Source: Anisakis pegreffii (taxonomy: Eukaryota; Nematoda; Chromadorea; Rhabditida; Anisakidae). Taken from it: a DNA stretch of 64,000 nucleotides. The notes beneath the pieces are model-generated. The model did not search any database and was not told the origin of the DNA. It saw nothing but the letters and a program-made list of their open reading frames with translations. This document shows positions 12,179 through 26,400 of the stretch, one piece after another. Numbering within the stretch: the first letter of the stretch is position 1; every line of letters begins with the position of its first letter. The position numbers were made by a program, and so were the translations under genes. The DNA is taken from assembly GCA_035041965.1 (NCBI GenBank), contig JAPYMA010000989.1, positions 1 to 64,000 of the forward strand, given 5' to 3'.

Positions 12179-15100
12179 AAGGTTTCCGGATTCAAATGTT
12201 GTTTTTCAGCCGGGTTTTTCTGCTGGATTTTGCTGAAAAATTCACATCTTCGGTTAGCTGTTTAAAATGAACAATTCCCTGTCGAGCGAATTTACGATGG
12301 AACATTAAATTTATTTGACATATTTTATAACGACTCCATTATAGTCTTCTAATCTTATTGAAGCACCACACACACATTCGCATAATAACTGCGTGAGCGT
12401 TTTGGAGCCACAAAAAGTGTCATTACATTTGAAAATAATTCGATGATTTTTACAGCCAAATTTATAGGCGATTCAATTGCACAAATAGCTTTAGCAAACG
12501 ATCAGCACAAATGAGCAATCATTCAGAAGTGATCACTTTTCATATTCATACAATATGGTAAATACGATCTCAACTGCAACATTCTCTCAAAAGTAACGCT
12601 GCTTTATGTTTATCAGTAAAGTCAAATGAGCTGTCATCTTCTTTCATTCACTCATCTGCTCAACGACACATAAACGAGGCACTTGTACAAAGCAACGAGG
12701 CATTGAGGGTCTCTGTGGCATGTGCATGAGCTCCAATAACTTAGACGCGTTGTAACTGCAAATTATTGCGAAATTCACGAAACTGTTACAAATCATGACA
12801 CTTTCATGGCAAAATATTATACAACTGGGAAAGAGGTGCAAAGTTTCGACTTCATTCGAAAGTTTGCTTCGTAGCAATTTTAAACGTACACGTGAAAAAG
12901 ATTTTTTTTTAGCAACTGGAACACGTAGCTTAAAATGACGACAGTAACCATGTCATTGGGTGTGAACGTGTTCATCACAAGTTGTGCTGTTTTTTTGTCG
13001 GAAAACTGATACAGTTTGTTTTAGGCGCTTTAAATCGATACTCTATCAATACAGATTAAACTGATTGGATTTTCACCTATAATGACAGTATACAGTGAGT
13101 CCTAGAAGATGATGCAAGTCTCATCCCGAAAATCTGGGACCTTTGCCTCGTTAGATTCGTCTCAGCGTTATCAACTGCGCATTAAAGTCGAATCGGTGTA
13201 TCTTCGCCACACTCATCCAGGAGTCGATATCAAGAAATGCTATATTTTCGACTCATAAGATCTTGATAAGCATCAGCAACCGTCTGAAAAAAACATCAAC
13301 ACAGATGAAAAATTTTGTTTGTCTTGATGGGATATGCAGGGTGGTAATAATGGATTTGAGCATGAGAAGAAGTTATTTCTTTCATTAATTCAACTGATTT
13401 AACTATAAGATTATTTCCAAAAGTCAGCGTTCATCATAGAAAGTGATCGCAAATTCCACAGTTTTGTTCTGAACATCAGTTTCATATCGTCAACAACAAA
13501 ATCTACTTGTAGTGACCAGCACATAATCACTTTATTTTTTCACCTCATCAATTTTTGCTTGCGTTCAAGCGCTGTGAATGAATAAACGAAATTTGGTTAT
13601 CATCTAATAAACATTTTAAGTGTTCAGTTCATCATCGCATCACAACTTCAAATGATGTTTTCAGTTTATGAACAAAAACGATAAGATAACCCATAAATTC
13701 GAGCAATAAAATAATAATTTCGAATGATTGAAGCAAAATGAAATAAAAATTTTTAATATTCAATGTAATGGGCTCATACTTCACGATAAGACAAATAGTT
13801 GTTATGCTGCAATTCATCATATCACATTCTTCTTCATTGTAATCTTTTTATAAATAAAATTTTACGGCCATTTTTTAAATATTGCACAATGATTTACACC
13901 TCTATTTTCTCAACTTTATTTTCTGACTTTTTCTTCGTTCATGTAATTAATCAAGTCGTTTGCTCTGTTTGTTCTTCTTAAGTGCTCAAATTTTCTGCTG
14001 TTATTATGCATACAGTTTCAGGTTTGCTCGCCGAGACCATTCCTTTTCAACTGATACATTCAAAGTTGCAAACTGAAATCAGGTTCGATTATTGTTATTC
14101 TAAAGAAAACTCGTAGATTGCTACGATTTAATCGGGTGATCGCACAGTGGATAAGATGCACAAGTAAACTAATTTTCATTCCACTGACCCTGGATTCAGT
14201 GAAAATTCCTTCGGAATCAGTGCAAAAATGAATTTGTGATCAATATCGTTTACTCAAAAACGACTGGATATACACCCTTCTTCAACAACTTCTCATGATT
14301 GTAACCAACGTTGGATTTATGCCCTTCAACATTTATAAATACATCATTTGATTGATTATTCAGCTCTGAGGATTTATGGATATCCGGCTGTCATTTAGCA
14401 TAGTTTTGGACAACCAGAGAATATCTTGACAGCTTATTGTTTCGCTTGTTTCTCTCACATCAATTTATTATGCATAAAATTGATAAAATAAAGATTGTCA
14501 CCTTGAATTTAACGCAGTACTGATAAGTTATTTCGAAGGAATTTGTTTCAGTGCTGATGATTTCTCTGGATATGACCAATTTGGATGTTCCACAAAACTC
14601 GATTGATGTTCAATAATTACGTAATAACAACGCTGTTATGATAAGTAATCGCCAGCGAATGTTTTATGTGCATGATATTTGAAGTGAACGAAACTGAGGA
14701 GTGCAGTCAATTGATCATGACTAGGATTATGATGAATCATTATTTCCATCTGAAGCACTGAAGATGGTATGATTAGTCAGTGGTGAATGGATATTGTTTG
14801 GTGAATCGTTATCAGTGATGGGTTGATGTAATTGGAATGTGATTTTGCATGTAATTGGAATGTGACAAGTCCTTCTCATTGCTTTTAGAACCCATCTGAA
14901 GATGATGAATGATATGCAATTTGAGCATGATTGATTCATCTCAAAGCGTTTTCTTGCCACCCTCCAGGGAAACATCCTAACTTTGTGCGATACATTTATA
15001 ATACGTCTATTCAATTGAATACTGCATCGCAGCAAATGTTCATCAGCAGGAAACTATTTTCTGATTGACGATGCAATTTTAGAGTTAATTTTCTTCGAGT

Positions 15101-17286
15101 TGTCACGTGAAATCGTTAGAACTTATGCATACTTCGCCATAAGCATTGTCATCATTAATATAACGCTAAAAACACATCGCAATACTATCAAATCTGTGAA
15201 GTTGCTATTGTTACTGATAGTGAGGTTATTGAACGCATTTCACTTCTCGTCTCTTCTTTCATATCACTCCACCATATTCATAAGAACGGAAAAGAACAGC
15301 AGGTCAGAAGCAGATAATTCCTTCCTCTTGTCTGGTTTCATACGTTCACATAGCTTACTCTGTTTTAAAATACGACTGATATCTTACAAAGTTGTAGATG
15401 AAGAATGTTCAGTACGGTTTGCATCTAAAAACCTTGAATCCTCATATCTTCTCCGTTATTTTTTTCAGAATCATATATTTTGATCACTCCAAGGGCTTTT
15501 TTGTTGTTTGCTCTGTTGAGCAATGAAGCGTATTTTTTAACTCAATTCAAACCCCTTGTCTCAGAAGTCTTTAGGAAACAGTCCATACACCGATGTGATT
15601 GCTAAATTAATTATTGAAATTAGAAGTTCGTGAAGAGATATAATTTCCGCGTTGATGTCATTAGTTGTTTGGGAACAAGGATGGCAAAGAGATAAGAATG
15701 TGTTTTTGTGATACTGGTGACAAGAGAGAAGCACAAACCTGTAATTACTGATGAAATAATTGAGTAACTAAATATTGCCACCCGTTATTGATGCGATTCT
15801 GGAGATTGTTGAATTCAACTTACAGCCCATGACTTTAGAGAGACGTGCATTCAGATTAATCAGAAGTAACTGCACCATGTTCTGATTCTAAAGGCGTTTA
15901 AAAACTCACCCTCATAATTCTGCGTCATTTTCGCTAATGCTAAATTAGTCTTTTGATGTGTATTACTCAATCAAATACAACCACTTTGTATGCAGTGATA
16001 TACACTTAATGATTTTTGAAGAATGGCGTAGTTTTACTGAAGAGTTCAGCCTTTTCAAATGAACATAATATCAGTTTGAATAGCATTTCACACAGCTCTT
16101 AAATTGATTGTTGTTAAATGGCAATTGAAGATCGCACGTGGCTATACATACACATGTATTTGATTGCTTCGTGTAGCAGTCAGTCTTTTAAAAGGCGATA
16201 AAATGCATTAAGGAGGCGCACTGCGGTCGATGTGGAGGCGTTTTGCGATGGAACGTTCGTCGTGATTCAGGTAATAAATCGCGAGAATTTCGAATAAATC
16301 TGTGCGCCGCCAGTTGGATGGGGCAATAAATTGCCAATCAGCAATCGTAGCGATATGTCAGAGGTGCTGCGCCTTCCGCGCTTGGGCCATTACTCCACTG
16401 AATTACTCTAATAAAATGCGTTGTTAAGATGAAAGAAGTTGCCGACTAGCACACTCACTATTCATATCGCTAAAAGGACGCGAAACACCGAAACAGCGAT
16501 TTAGGTGCTGCTTCATGATTTTTCTCGATTTATAAATCATCTCCTTCAAAATATTCATCATCGTTTTACTTCACATCTCTTGAATTCGCGCCAGTTATTG
16601 TTAATCTATTCAAGTCGGCAATATTTTGTGGATCTGCACGAGCAGTTCATGAAGTAGACGTTTATTAAAGGAAATCATCGAAAAACGGATAGATCGCTTC
16701 TCAGATGCCATAATGTGAACAATTAAATCAATTGCTTGATCCTTCCTATTGACTGTGCTTCTAGTTTTGCATCATAAATTTTATGGGGTGTTCATTAAGT
16801 CCGATTAATCGACAACGAACAGCCAAGAGAAAGCTTTTGCAAGTTAAGCGTCGTGCAGTTTTCTTAAGATTTTCATGGATGTTTGCATGAAATTCTTTGA
16901 CTGCCGACACATTTACGTGTTCGTGCAAACACTCAAGCAAAACTTGTGCAATATATCAGACTTTTGTGAAAGGAACGCTGAAGCGCAAATGAGGTGCAAC
17001 ATTATAGCAACTTTCCAGTGGGTGCAATTATGGTGTACGATAAACTGATGAAAATTGCTAGATTATATCTGTGAGGAATTAATGCATGCTTTTCTATAAA
17101 TGCTCGCTCAACGATGTTAAGCATAGGGAAAGAGTCGCAATGAACCGCTGAGTGTTGTACAAAGTTCATGAAGCTATCCTGTTTGTTATGCTGTTGAGCG
17201 GAATAATGAAAATTTTCTCTGTGTTGGAATTATTGAAATTATTCCATGTTGAGAAACATTTCTGAATCGAATATTCATCTCATCTT

Positions 17287-17602
17287 TTTGCTACCCTGCG
17301 AATAAAATAGAATGGAGTGAATCAAAAAAAACCAACAAAGAGGGACTGCAAAAATGAATTAATAAATCAATTATGGCTTCAAAACAGCGGAGTGGAACAT
17401 AGTTCAGCGGAATGCAACTAGAGACAAGCAAGAATGATATATATGTATTATATAGCGCAAAAATTATTGTTTCTGGTACTGGAATAAAATACACTATTGT
17501 ACCGTTATCGAAATCCAGTTACCTACTTTCGGTTGGACGCAAACCACCGAGTTGCTCTAAATGCACCATCTGAGATTATACCTCAATCAGTTTTCATATG
17601 AG
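17287..17602 (-). repeat. 316-bp interspersed element, mirror of copy 1
   Basis: Reverse-complement image of 2851-3166 in the right arm. The two mirror pairs show that both element insertions predate the inverted duplication. Confidence 0.75.
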
Positions 17603-20453
17603 AAAGCATCACACAAAATCGGGACATGTATATTCAAAGAAGACTCACTTGATGAACACAGTAATCCCGCAGATAAATAATGCCTAGTACAAGATGCAGT
17701 CGCCCTTCCCTATGCGACACTTGTCTTCTGAACAACAAATCCCTATCCACAATCGATGGACTGTGCAATCATTTCATCAATGATTTTATAGGTTTTTTCG
17801 ACTTCAATTCGTGAATTTGTCGTAGTGATGCGTGCTACAGAGCGTGAAACAATGGTGTGTTTCAATACATCCATGAAATCTTTGTTGTGGTCACTTTTTC
17901 GTCAAAAGAAAGCAAAGAAAATTCCAAAAAGGATCTAGTGAGCGGCGATTCTTAAAAGTGATCGTTGACAAAACTTAAGCGACGGCCGTTTATGTGTTAG
18001 CAGTTGATTTATGGGGTCTTTGTGATCATAAAACGTGAGCTGTTTGCTTGACAAGAGATAGATAAAGAGAGATGAAGAGGGACACAGAGAGAAATCACTT
18101 CACTAACACAGTTGAAGACTACGCATCAAGTTGTGGGTGCTAAGTTTGTCGGATAAATTCCTTTCGTATTCATTACCAAATTTTTTTCTTATTCTATCAA
18201 GTTTGAATATCATGAATGATATTATTATCTCATTTCCAAAGCACTTGTTCGGTCCTTATTAATTTCTCTTTATTCATTATTTAACAATTTGTTTGTCTTT
18301 AAATTTTTAAGGGTAACGCATTTAAACTGAATCTGAATCCTGAATAGTGATACCTAATCTCGGGAGCCAAAACAAAGATCGTTTGATTCCCTCAATAAAA
18401 CTATTACATCAATATTCGGCATCCAGAGCCAAGACCTATGCAATAGTCTTTTTTCGGATTTGGACTGCTTTGGAGCCGGAGCGAAGCAGAGGAAGTTTAG
18501 GTGCTGGAGCCGGAACCGAAATTTTCAAAAACGCGCAGCTGGAGTAGAAATTTTGGAATTGTGAAGTGGAAGCCGGAGATGAATCTGGAATCAAGATTTT
18601 GAAGAATTTAAAGGCAAAAATTTTAAAAATGCGGGGTTGTAGCTGGACCGATTTTTTTTCGAACTAGGCATCGCTGAGTTTGAACATGAGCAGTGCTAGA
18701 TTATAGGACTCCTCATGCTGATTGCGAGTACACTTTTTTATTTCTACGGAATGCATCTATGAAGCAAGTGAGGTAATCCAAAGTAAATAGTTGCTTTAAT
18801 GAGGTTTTCACCTGAAGGAGGATAAATACGCCTGGCGTAGCTTTGCACATAAAGGTAATAATTAACCGTGTGAGGGCGTTGGTTCAACTTCAAATAGCGT
18901 CCGCACCATTTCTTCTAATTTTGCATTTATTTTGTGATGTATCTAGTCATTATTTGTCGGAAATTGAATTTGATTTCCAATTAACCAGTTCATTTATTAC
19001 CAGCCTAGCAAGGCTTCAAACTGTTTCTGAATCTTGTTTTCTACAAGGTTTTAAAAAAAGTATAATATCGATTTATGCGATAAGGCGTCATTTGTTGGTT
19101 GTTACCGTTATAATTCATATCGTTGATTTGATCATTAATAAGAATGTCCATTATGCATACTAATAACTAAAAATCATGAAAATTTTAAAAAAATTGCGAG
19201 AGAGATGGTTGGATAGTTTGTGAGCATTGACTCGAGGTGGAGGCTTACATCGAAGGAACTAAAACATCAGCGCTACCATTCCTTTAATCTTGACCATCTC
19301 AAAGTCAATCTAGTGCTTAACCTGCTGAGCCTCATTAGTTTGTTCTACGGGAGTTACTTCGCAGAAAATGAAAACTGATTCATGATCACCATCAAGAGCT
19401 CTACAGTTTGATCAAAGTCTCGGTTCAAAACTCCAGATTCTGTTTGTGCGATTCCGACATGGTCAAGTTCGATTTAAATTGCGTACATGAATGAATTGCA
19501 TCCAAAATATTATAGGTTACAGCATTCATTTCGTTACAACTTCCAAGATAGGAATCAGATTGCTAGAAAAGCAGCTTACTGACCGCTTATGGCATACAAT
19601 CAAGAAAGGCAACATCGACCTTATTTGTGTACCACATTCTATACCTGTGAATCTGTCGATTCTAACCTTGAGAATCTCAAGGGACTTAATAATCGTGGAA
19701 TTACCGTAATCGCAATGTTTCTAAAACGAAGCAATGTGCAAAAAGCGCCTTGTATTCATGATGCATACAGAAATGACTCAAAATTCAACAATGAACTTCA
19801 GCAACATATGCATCCATTGCAACGCTATCATATTCTCAAACATAAATTTAATTCCGACATTTCAACCAAACTGAATGTGTGAACATAAAATAAACTAAAA
19901 GAAGGTTGAATTTTCGTATATTGCTTAGTAAGTTTTTGATGAATTGCTCACATAATATGTATTCATCATTTTAGCATATGATTTTTTTAAAATATCAACC
20001 ATACGAAATTGCTTCGCAGCTGTTTTTGAAGTGTTCGTTATGATTGAGCGTTTGATATTTTGAACGATGCGCTGATACAATTGATCTTCACTTCACTCAA
20101 ATTCATTTGTGAGGTTTATGCAAATTAGTTGCATTTCCTTGCCGAAAATAGTAGCAAAAATCATCAGTATTGGCAATATTCTGCTCATTGCTCTTATCAT
20201 CTTCATAATTATCTCTACTATTATTGTCGGTGATAACGTGCTTGTTTGCATCTGTTGAAATTGTTGTTTCTCACTGATCCGGGAAGATTGTTGGTTCAAC
20301 TATTTCCAGCAGCCCCTCCGAGCGATTATCGCTCGCATTTCCTCTCGGAGTGTATTTTCGGGCTTGCTTCGAGACCGTCTCCGTAGAAATCACTTGACAG
20401 AATGAGAAAGTAGTCGTACACCTCTACGGTCATCGAATCAACAATCGAACATA

Positions 20454-23400
20454 GAATTTCATGAAGACCGATGATTCTCTGCGCAAATCTCGTTAGAAGG
20501 ATGTCAAGAAAAGAAAAATGTGCTGATAACAACGATAAACGTGCTTTTAGCAAAATCCAGCTATGATCGCGATCGCAATCCCTTTTCGCTAGCTCGAAAA
20601 GTTCTTTCCTTTCGGAATCAATCTTCAGCTCGAATGTTCAATCGGTAATGTTGCACCACGAATAACGTATTAGTCTGATCTCTATCGGTCGGTAGCTGAT
20701 ATTTCAGTTTCGGCAAAAAATTCAGTAGGCGTTACATCTCTTCAATATCTTAGCTACTAACTACTCGATCCACAACTTCAATCTTATAACATTGCTAAAT
20801 GCATTCATTTTTTCCTTTTTTCATGAGTTCATTAACAATTCTTGGCTATATTTTATCAGGTCAGCATCTTTTTTTAGAATTCAAAACCACTGTAGCTAGC
20901 TTTATTATACATTAGAAGATGTGAACAGTCTCATCATTCATCTGCATACTACTCATACTTCGAACATTTTCCTGTTCGTGTTTCAGTGAGATGAAAATAG
21001 TAGAGAACGTTTCATTTGATCTTTTGAATCTAACTGTTTTGATTTTTCGCCAATAGATCCGAAGGAAGAAAAATGGATCAAAATTGCATTGCATATCTTA
21101 TAATATTCATTCTGAGCCTGTTGCATGAATCCTCAAACGTCACTTCCATTGGTAAGCCTATAGAGCAAGGTCGCAACAATTGGGTTTGTTTATTAAAAGA
21201 TTGTCATGTTCTCGAGAGAGCACTGTTAATAGCATAAATTTTAGCAATTTATTTTGAGCTGTGAAAATTTCGGAAAACTTCATATAATAATACGCTGCGA
21301 GCAATAGAAGTAGTCACCATTGAAATTCTCTTAAAATTTCAGATAAATTAGTCTTGAGAGGAGAAAAAAAGTGATAGGTGAATTCATTACACATCAACAT
21401 CGACAGAAGTAGATTTATAGGTATTCACGATGCAGGTTAAAGGAAGCGTTAAGGTCGTAACCGATTGCCGTGCATGATGCATGTTCAGCGGTTTGTATTG
21501 TTGTGATCAACGATGAATTTGTTGATTGATTTTGACGCTAATCGATAATTCGATGATCAATTCACAATTTCTAATCAAATGAGCGATCACGTGCCACTTC
21601 TAATTCCCATCAATGAGATGTGCTCCTTTGCGTGCTCGGACAGCCGACATCGTCTTTGTTTTGCGTGATTCGTTGTGATGAGTGCTCAACTCCTCAGGGC
21701 AAAACTTTCCTCTTTCAGTTTTGTTCTGATCATGTCACTCTTTTCAAATACACATCAACAATTCGGGATGAGGATGATATGATAACGATTGATGATCGCC
21801 CCACTCTGAAACACTCAACAGCTATCATCATAAATCGCTCTTTTTATCGTTGCACATCCTTCTGCTCTAATCTAATTCGAATAGCAGTATGCGGTAAACA
21901 CTAAGTTCGACCGATGATTACGCAGTGCATTGCTAAACTCACATTGATGGGATCATCTGCTATCTATAATATCTAATCTACCAATTAATCACAATAAACA
22001 TTGATCTGCTCCGTATTGCCACCATATCTTTGCGTTTCTTTGTTTGCCTCTTTCTTATTCCTATTACAGTGTACATTCTCTAATGCTATACTGTTTCGTT
22101 TACATAACGTTAATTTCTTGAGTGCACTTTCGAATATTTCTTTTTCTGAAATCAACACACAGTTGGCACCGAACTCAGATAAAAACTTCGCGGAAAACTT
22201 TCATCGATGCTAGACTTAACAAATTTTCACTCATGCATTCATTGTGAGCAGAACCGGATGGAATACCACATAGAAGTGAGTTATTTTTCATATACTATGT
22301 GGCACGAAAAAACACTCAAGTAATCTGACTGACACAGTAAACCAAATGTATTTAGTAATTTCTGAACATTTTATTTCCAAAATTCTTTCCTGAAAGTGCA
22401 TCGCAAATGTGTTTGATAATGAAACAGAAATAAACGCAATAAAAATAATGCAACCATTTGAAAGAATTATCCAAGATGAAATAATTTCGAGAAGTATGCT
22501 AATTTGTAGGAACAGAGTGTTGGCGAGCAAATGATAGAATCAATTCTTGCTAATTGTTTTATAGTATGCATTGCAAAACGATACATCTTGTTTGAGTATG
22601 GGCATTGAATGAAACGAAGCAATATCATGGAATTGCATTGAACCAACCGACTAAAAAGCAATATGCTTCTGCATCGTGGGCTGTTGGTGCGATAAAATTA
22701 ATTCCCTGATGAGTAACAGCTGAATGAGCCGAGCTCAACATATCCATCCTCTCATGACGATACGTCACTATCTGACGTGTCCTCTCAGCAACAATTAGCC
22801 TCATTTTGTCCATCAATAAGTTTTGCGCATTCATTCACCTCTTGCGGCTTTGTCTTGTTAACCCCTTAAACTTTCGCAGTACATTTTCTGAACTGTTCTT
22901 ATTCGACATTCAACGTCATCTCATAGTTTCAAGCCATGCATTTAGCAGAACATGTTTTGTAAGTAGTCAGCTAAATGCAGCAACGTTAATTTGATTGCAC
23001 CTCGCTGTAGAGCGTTAAATGCCTCACGATTAAGGATGATCTATTGAAATCTAATGTACACTTTAGTTGCTTGAGAGAATGCTTTTGGCTGAATGAATAA
23101 TCACTTGTGAATAAAATCATCTTAATGTGAATCAATTTTGTGGTCAATAGGGCACAATCAAATCATTGCTTGAACAAAAGAGAGCATTTTCTTATGGCTC
23201 TTCAAGATTACGATTATTTTTTCAAAAAGTGCTATTTGCTCACGCATCATTGATTCAACGGTTTTTGTGATCTTCTGTCAGCCAGCAAGGAATAATTTTC
23301 ATTCATCATGTCGAGTTTAGTTCCATTAGTAACAATTGTTAGAACAAATATTAGCTATGCCTAGTGAGGCTGGCAACTCGAACGATACTTTCTAAATGTA

Positions 23401-26400
23401 GCAGTTGCAACTTATAATTAGAATGAAGAAGGTAGTTATCACAATTTTTGATTTGCGTTTCATTCAGAAATGCATCAGCGTGATAATCATTGTAATTAAG
23501 ACTGGAATGTTCTGGATGCATTAAAGAGGTATGTTGGTTACAGCGAAACGCGGGCAAATCAGTGCACTGTATTGTTGCTTTTAAAACGATTTGATTTATT
23601 ATGCTTTTATCCTCATTTAGTTGATGTTCGTTGTTCGATTTATTCACTTTTTCGAAGTGATCGTTGGCAGAGAATGATTGAGTGGAGCAAATAAATTAAT
23701 TTATTACTGTGATCATTATGAAATTTAAAAAAATTGAGTAAGTAAGTGAATAAATGAAATGGTGATAATAGTAATCGCACGAATACGTTCGCATCAGCGC
23801 TTCATCTATCCACCTTTCAATCGTCCTCAACATCTCATAAAAAGAAACATAAACGTTAAACAGTTACAGGCATTTTACGATCGTCTTCTGGTGTCATTTC
23901 AAAGAGCGGCCGCCGAATGTCTACAAATACCTGTTCATCGTAAATAGTGCACGTGAATGAATTATTTGGCAATGAAATCAACGCGTGCACAACTTTATGA
24001 GTACTCCTCAATTGCACATTCATCACTTCAGAACACATCTACAAATGCTACTCTAACTATAACAACCATTCTTATTCTTATTATAATTTTATTTATTATT
24101 ATAGTTTTATTATTATTTTCTATTATTTATTATTGCTATTATCATTACTATTTTATTATTATTATTATTATTACTGTTTTTTTATTGTTATTGTTATGCA
24201 TACTCATTCATCTTTACTTTAATCGCAAAGATTTTCTCGCGATAAAAATCTCAAAACCAGTCACTAATGTGAACTTAATTAACGAAAATTTATTCTTATG
24301 TTTGAAAACGCAATCGAAGTGCACTAAAAAAGAAACTCCTTAAGGGATATTTCATTAATTCGCATGTTTCAGCTCGTTGAAGTTCACTCTGTCTTGAAAC
24401 CGAATGCTTCGTCGATATATTTATGGAACAGAGAGCGTCCAAGATAACCTTCTTGAAATAATTGATTCTCAGCAAATTCTAGAAGTTACCTGTGATTTCC
24501 CGTGTTTCGAATCTAAAACATACGCGTGATTGAAGTATAAACATATTCAGGGTGAATGCTGCAATGCTCTCGCTTTCTTTATTTCCTCATGAAACGTCCT
24601 CATGACTGCAAATTGGAATAACAGTATTTGTAGAAAAGTGGATTTGCATACTTCCAGTCACGCTTTGCTAACGTCATTGGGTGATTGTGGAATGAATGAA
24701 ACATTTAAAAAATTGTTTTTGCGGTATGCCTTTTCTTAAAATTTTGATGATGCATTCGTAATGGAACATGCTTGTTCGCGGAACATTTACATAAACAAAA
24801 TAATATGAAAAAACTTGAAATTGCATGTTTTGCATAGGTGCGAAGCAGAAAATGATCATGGATTTTGTAAAAGAATCGTTAAATTGCTTGCTAGATTGTA
24901 CAGTTCTTCACAAATACTTCCATGAGCTAGTCGGAATTTTTTTGGTGAGGAATGGAATAACTCATAAAGCTGCTTCGTGCAATTGTTAGGCGTATGATGA
25001 AGTGAAAATGTACCGTATCGCAAAGAAAAATTGAAGAGGAGCGCGAAAAGAGAATGATTCAAGGGTGAAAGAAGGCGTTGAAGATGATCACTCAAGTGAT
25101 GTTGTTGAGGAAGTGAGTGGTACGTTTGTGTCACTCTTGAATGCAGTGTCAAACGTACCGATCAATCAACCATCCTTCATAAGGGTCATTCAACAACCAG
25201 ATTCGATTACTTTGTAGTGTTCTCGAGCTATTGCATTGTCTTGTTGCCCTCCCGAGGTGAATTATCAAAGTCTTCATTCACACACACATACACACAATGC
25301 AGCCCTTCCTCAATTAGGCTTATTCATTTTGTACTACTTTTTCATACTTTTCGTTTGTTGTTGCCTCAGATAACCAAGTCATTCGAACATTGAGGTGCAT
25401 TTCACTCATTTTCATAATCATATGATTCGTCTCACAAATTCACGAATAGCTCAACGTTCAAATTTGTTTTCATATCATAATCAATGTTGAATACTATGAA
25501 TATTTAATGTACTTTTCACTCGTTGAGTTATTTAGATGTGAATTAAGCGAATTATCCCTTAATCGGTTCCGTTTCAACTACTTAATAGGCTTTTTAACGA
25601 ATAAATACGTGCTCAAATAGGAGATAAATGGAAACGATTCATTCATCGATGAGCTTTAATGTGCTTATCGCTAAGAGCACAGGAAGGTTTTGGCGCTTAG
25701 CAGATATGCGTTCATCTGTTTGCTGATTAGACAAAAGACGACATCGTTAATAATAAATAATGCGAGAATTTGTAATTGAGAATGTGTGAAACGTTCAATT
25801 CGTAGCGTTTTAACAAACGAACGTTTTACAGTTGAATCTATCAAAACCCTTGCACACATCTACATATCTGATATTAGCATCTGTTTTAAGAATATCAACC
25901 ATGAGCTATCGTTTACTTTACAGCAGAGAGTGTTTGTCGTTCTCGAAAGTTGTTGTTATTGTGTTATGTAGTTTTAAGCAGTGTTTTGCTCGATAAAATA
26001 GTTGCATGCTTAGTCGATTTCAGCCGATTTGAGTTTTGCGATGAACCGCTTTGGATCATTGATACAATAACCTTGTAATGGTAATGAGAACGTAGTTTTG
26101 CACTCGTTCATGGTATTCTTCAATTCATTAGATGTAAGAGTGAGCAGGTATTTAAAGAAGACCTTTGGCATGTTCCGATAGCGATAAGGTTTGGGTGGTT
26201 GAAGTGAGTTTGTTGGTTTGCATAATTCCCACGCATTACTGGATCAAGCAACTTCTTACGGAGCCATCGGTCGTTTTGCACGGCTTAAGTCGTCATTGCG
26301 TTCGTTTGATCGATGCCGCTGCAACGCAATCGGCGTAACGCTTTCGTGTTCTCTTCAGTGCTTGAATGATTATCAAATCAACACATCACTCAAACAGTGA

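Larger units (their letters stand above)
10270..20453 (-). repeat. Right arm of the 20-kb inverted repeat
   Basis: Mirror image of 1-10219 and 35 bp shorter, because it has a single copy of the 36-bp unit at 15834-15869 and one extra A in the run at 19053-19059. The base at 18958 (C) differs from its partner at 1495 (T, where A would be expected to be G-paired). That substitution and the extra A leave a 106-codon open frame at 18843-19163 that is closed in the left arm. I do not recognise this frame and do not call it a gene. The arm runs without a visible boundary motif into the single-copy sequence that leads to tlp-1. Confidence 0.97.

Noticed and set aside
15100..15483. 127-codon frame, mirrored at 5006-5389
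   Set aside because: Hydrophobic AT-driven composition, no domain and no splice-joined partner; its identity in the two arms only reflects the duplication.
18843..19163. 106-codon frame present only in the right arm
   Set aside because: No recognisable motif. It is open only because of one substitution and one homopolymer base relative to the left arm, so it behaves like neutral sequence.
19589..19882. 97-codon frame, mirrored at 572-865, overlapped by another frame
   Set aside because: Two frames overlap on the same strand and neither resembles a known family.
1..20453. Large DNA transposon or virus-like element with long terminal inverted repeats
   Set aside because: There is no transposase, integrase, polymerase or capsid-like frame, and the centre is too short to hold cargo.
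23957..24343. 128-codon frame with a strongly hydrophobic middle
   Set aside because: The apparent membrane segment is a translated ATT/TTA simple repeat.
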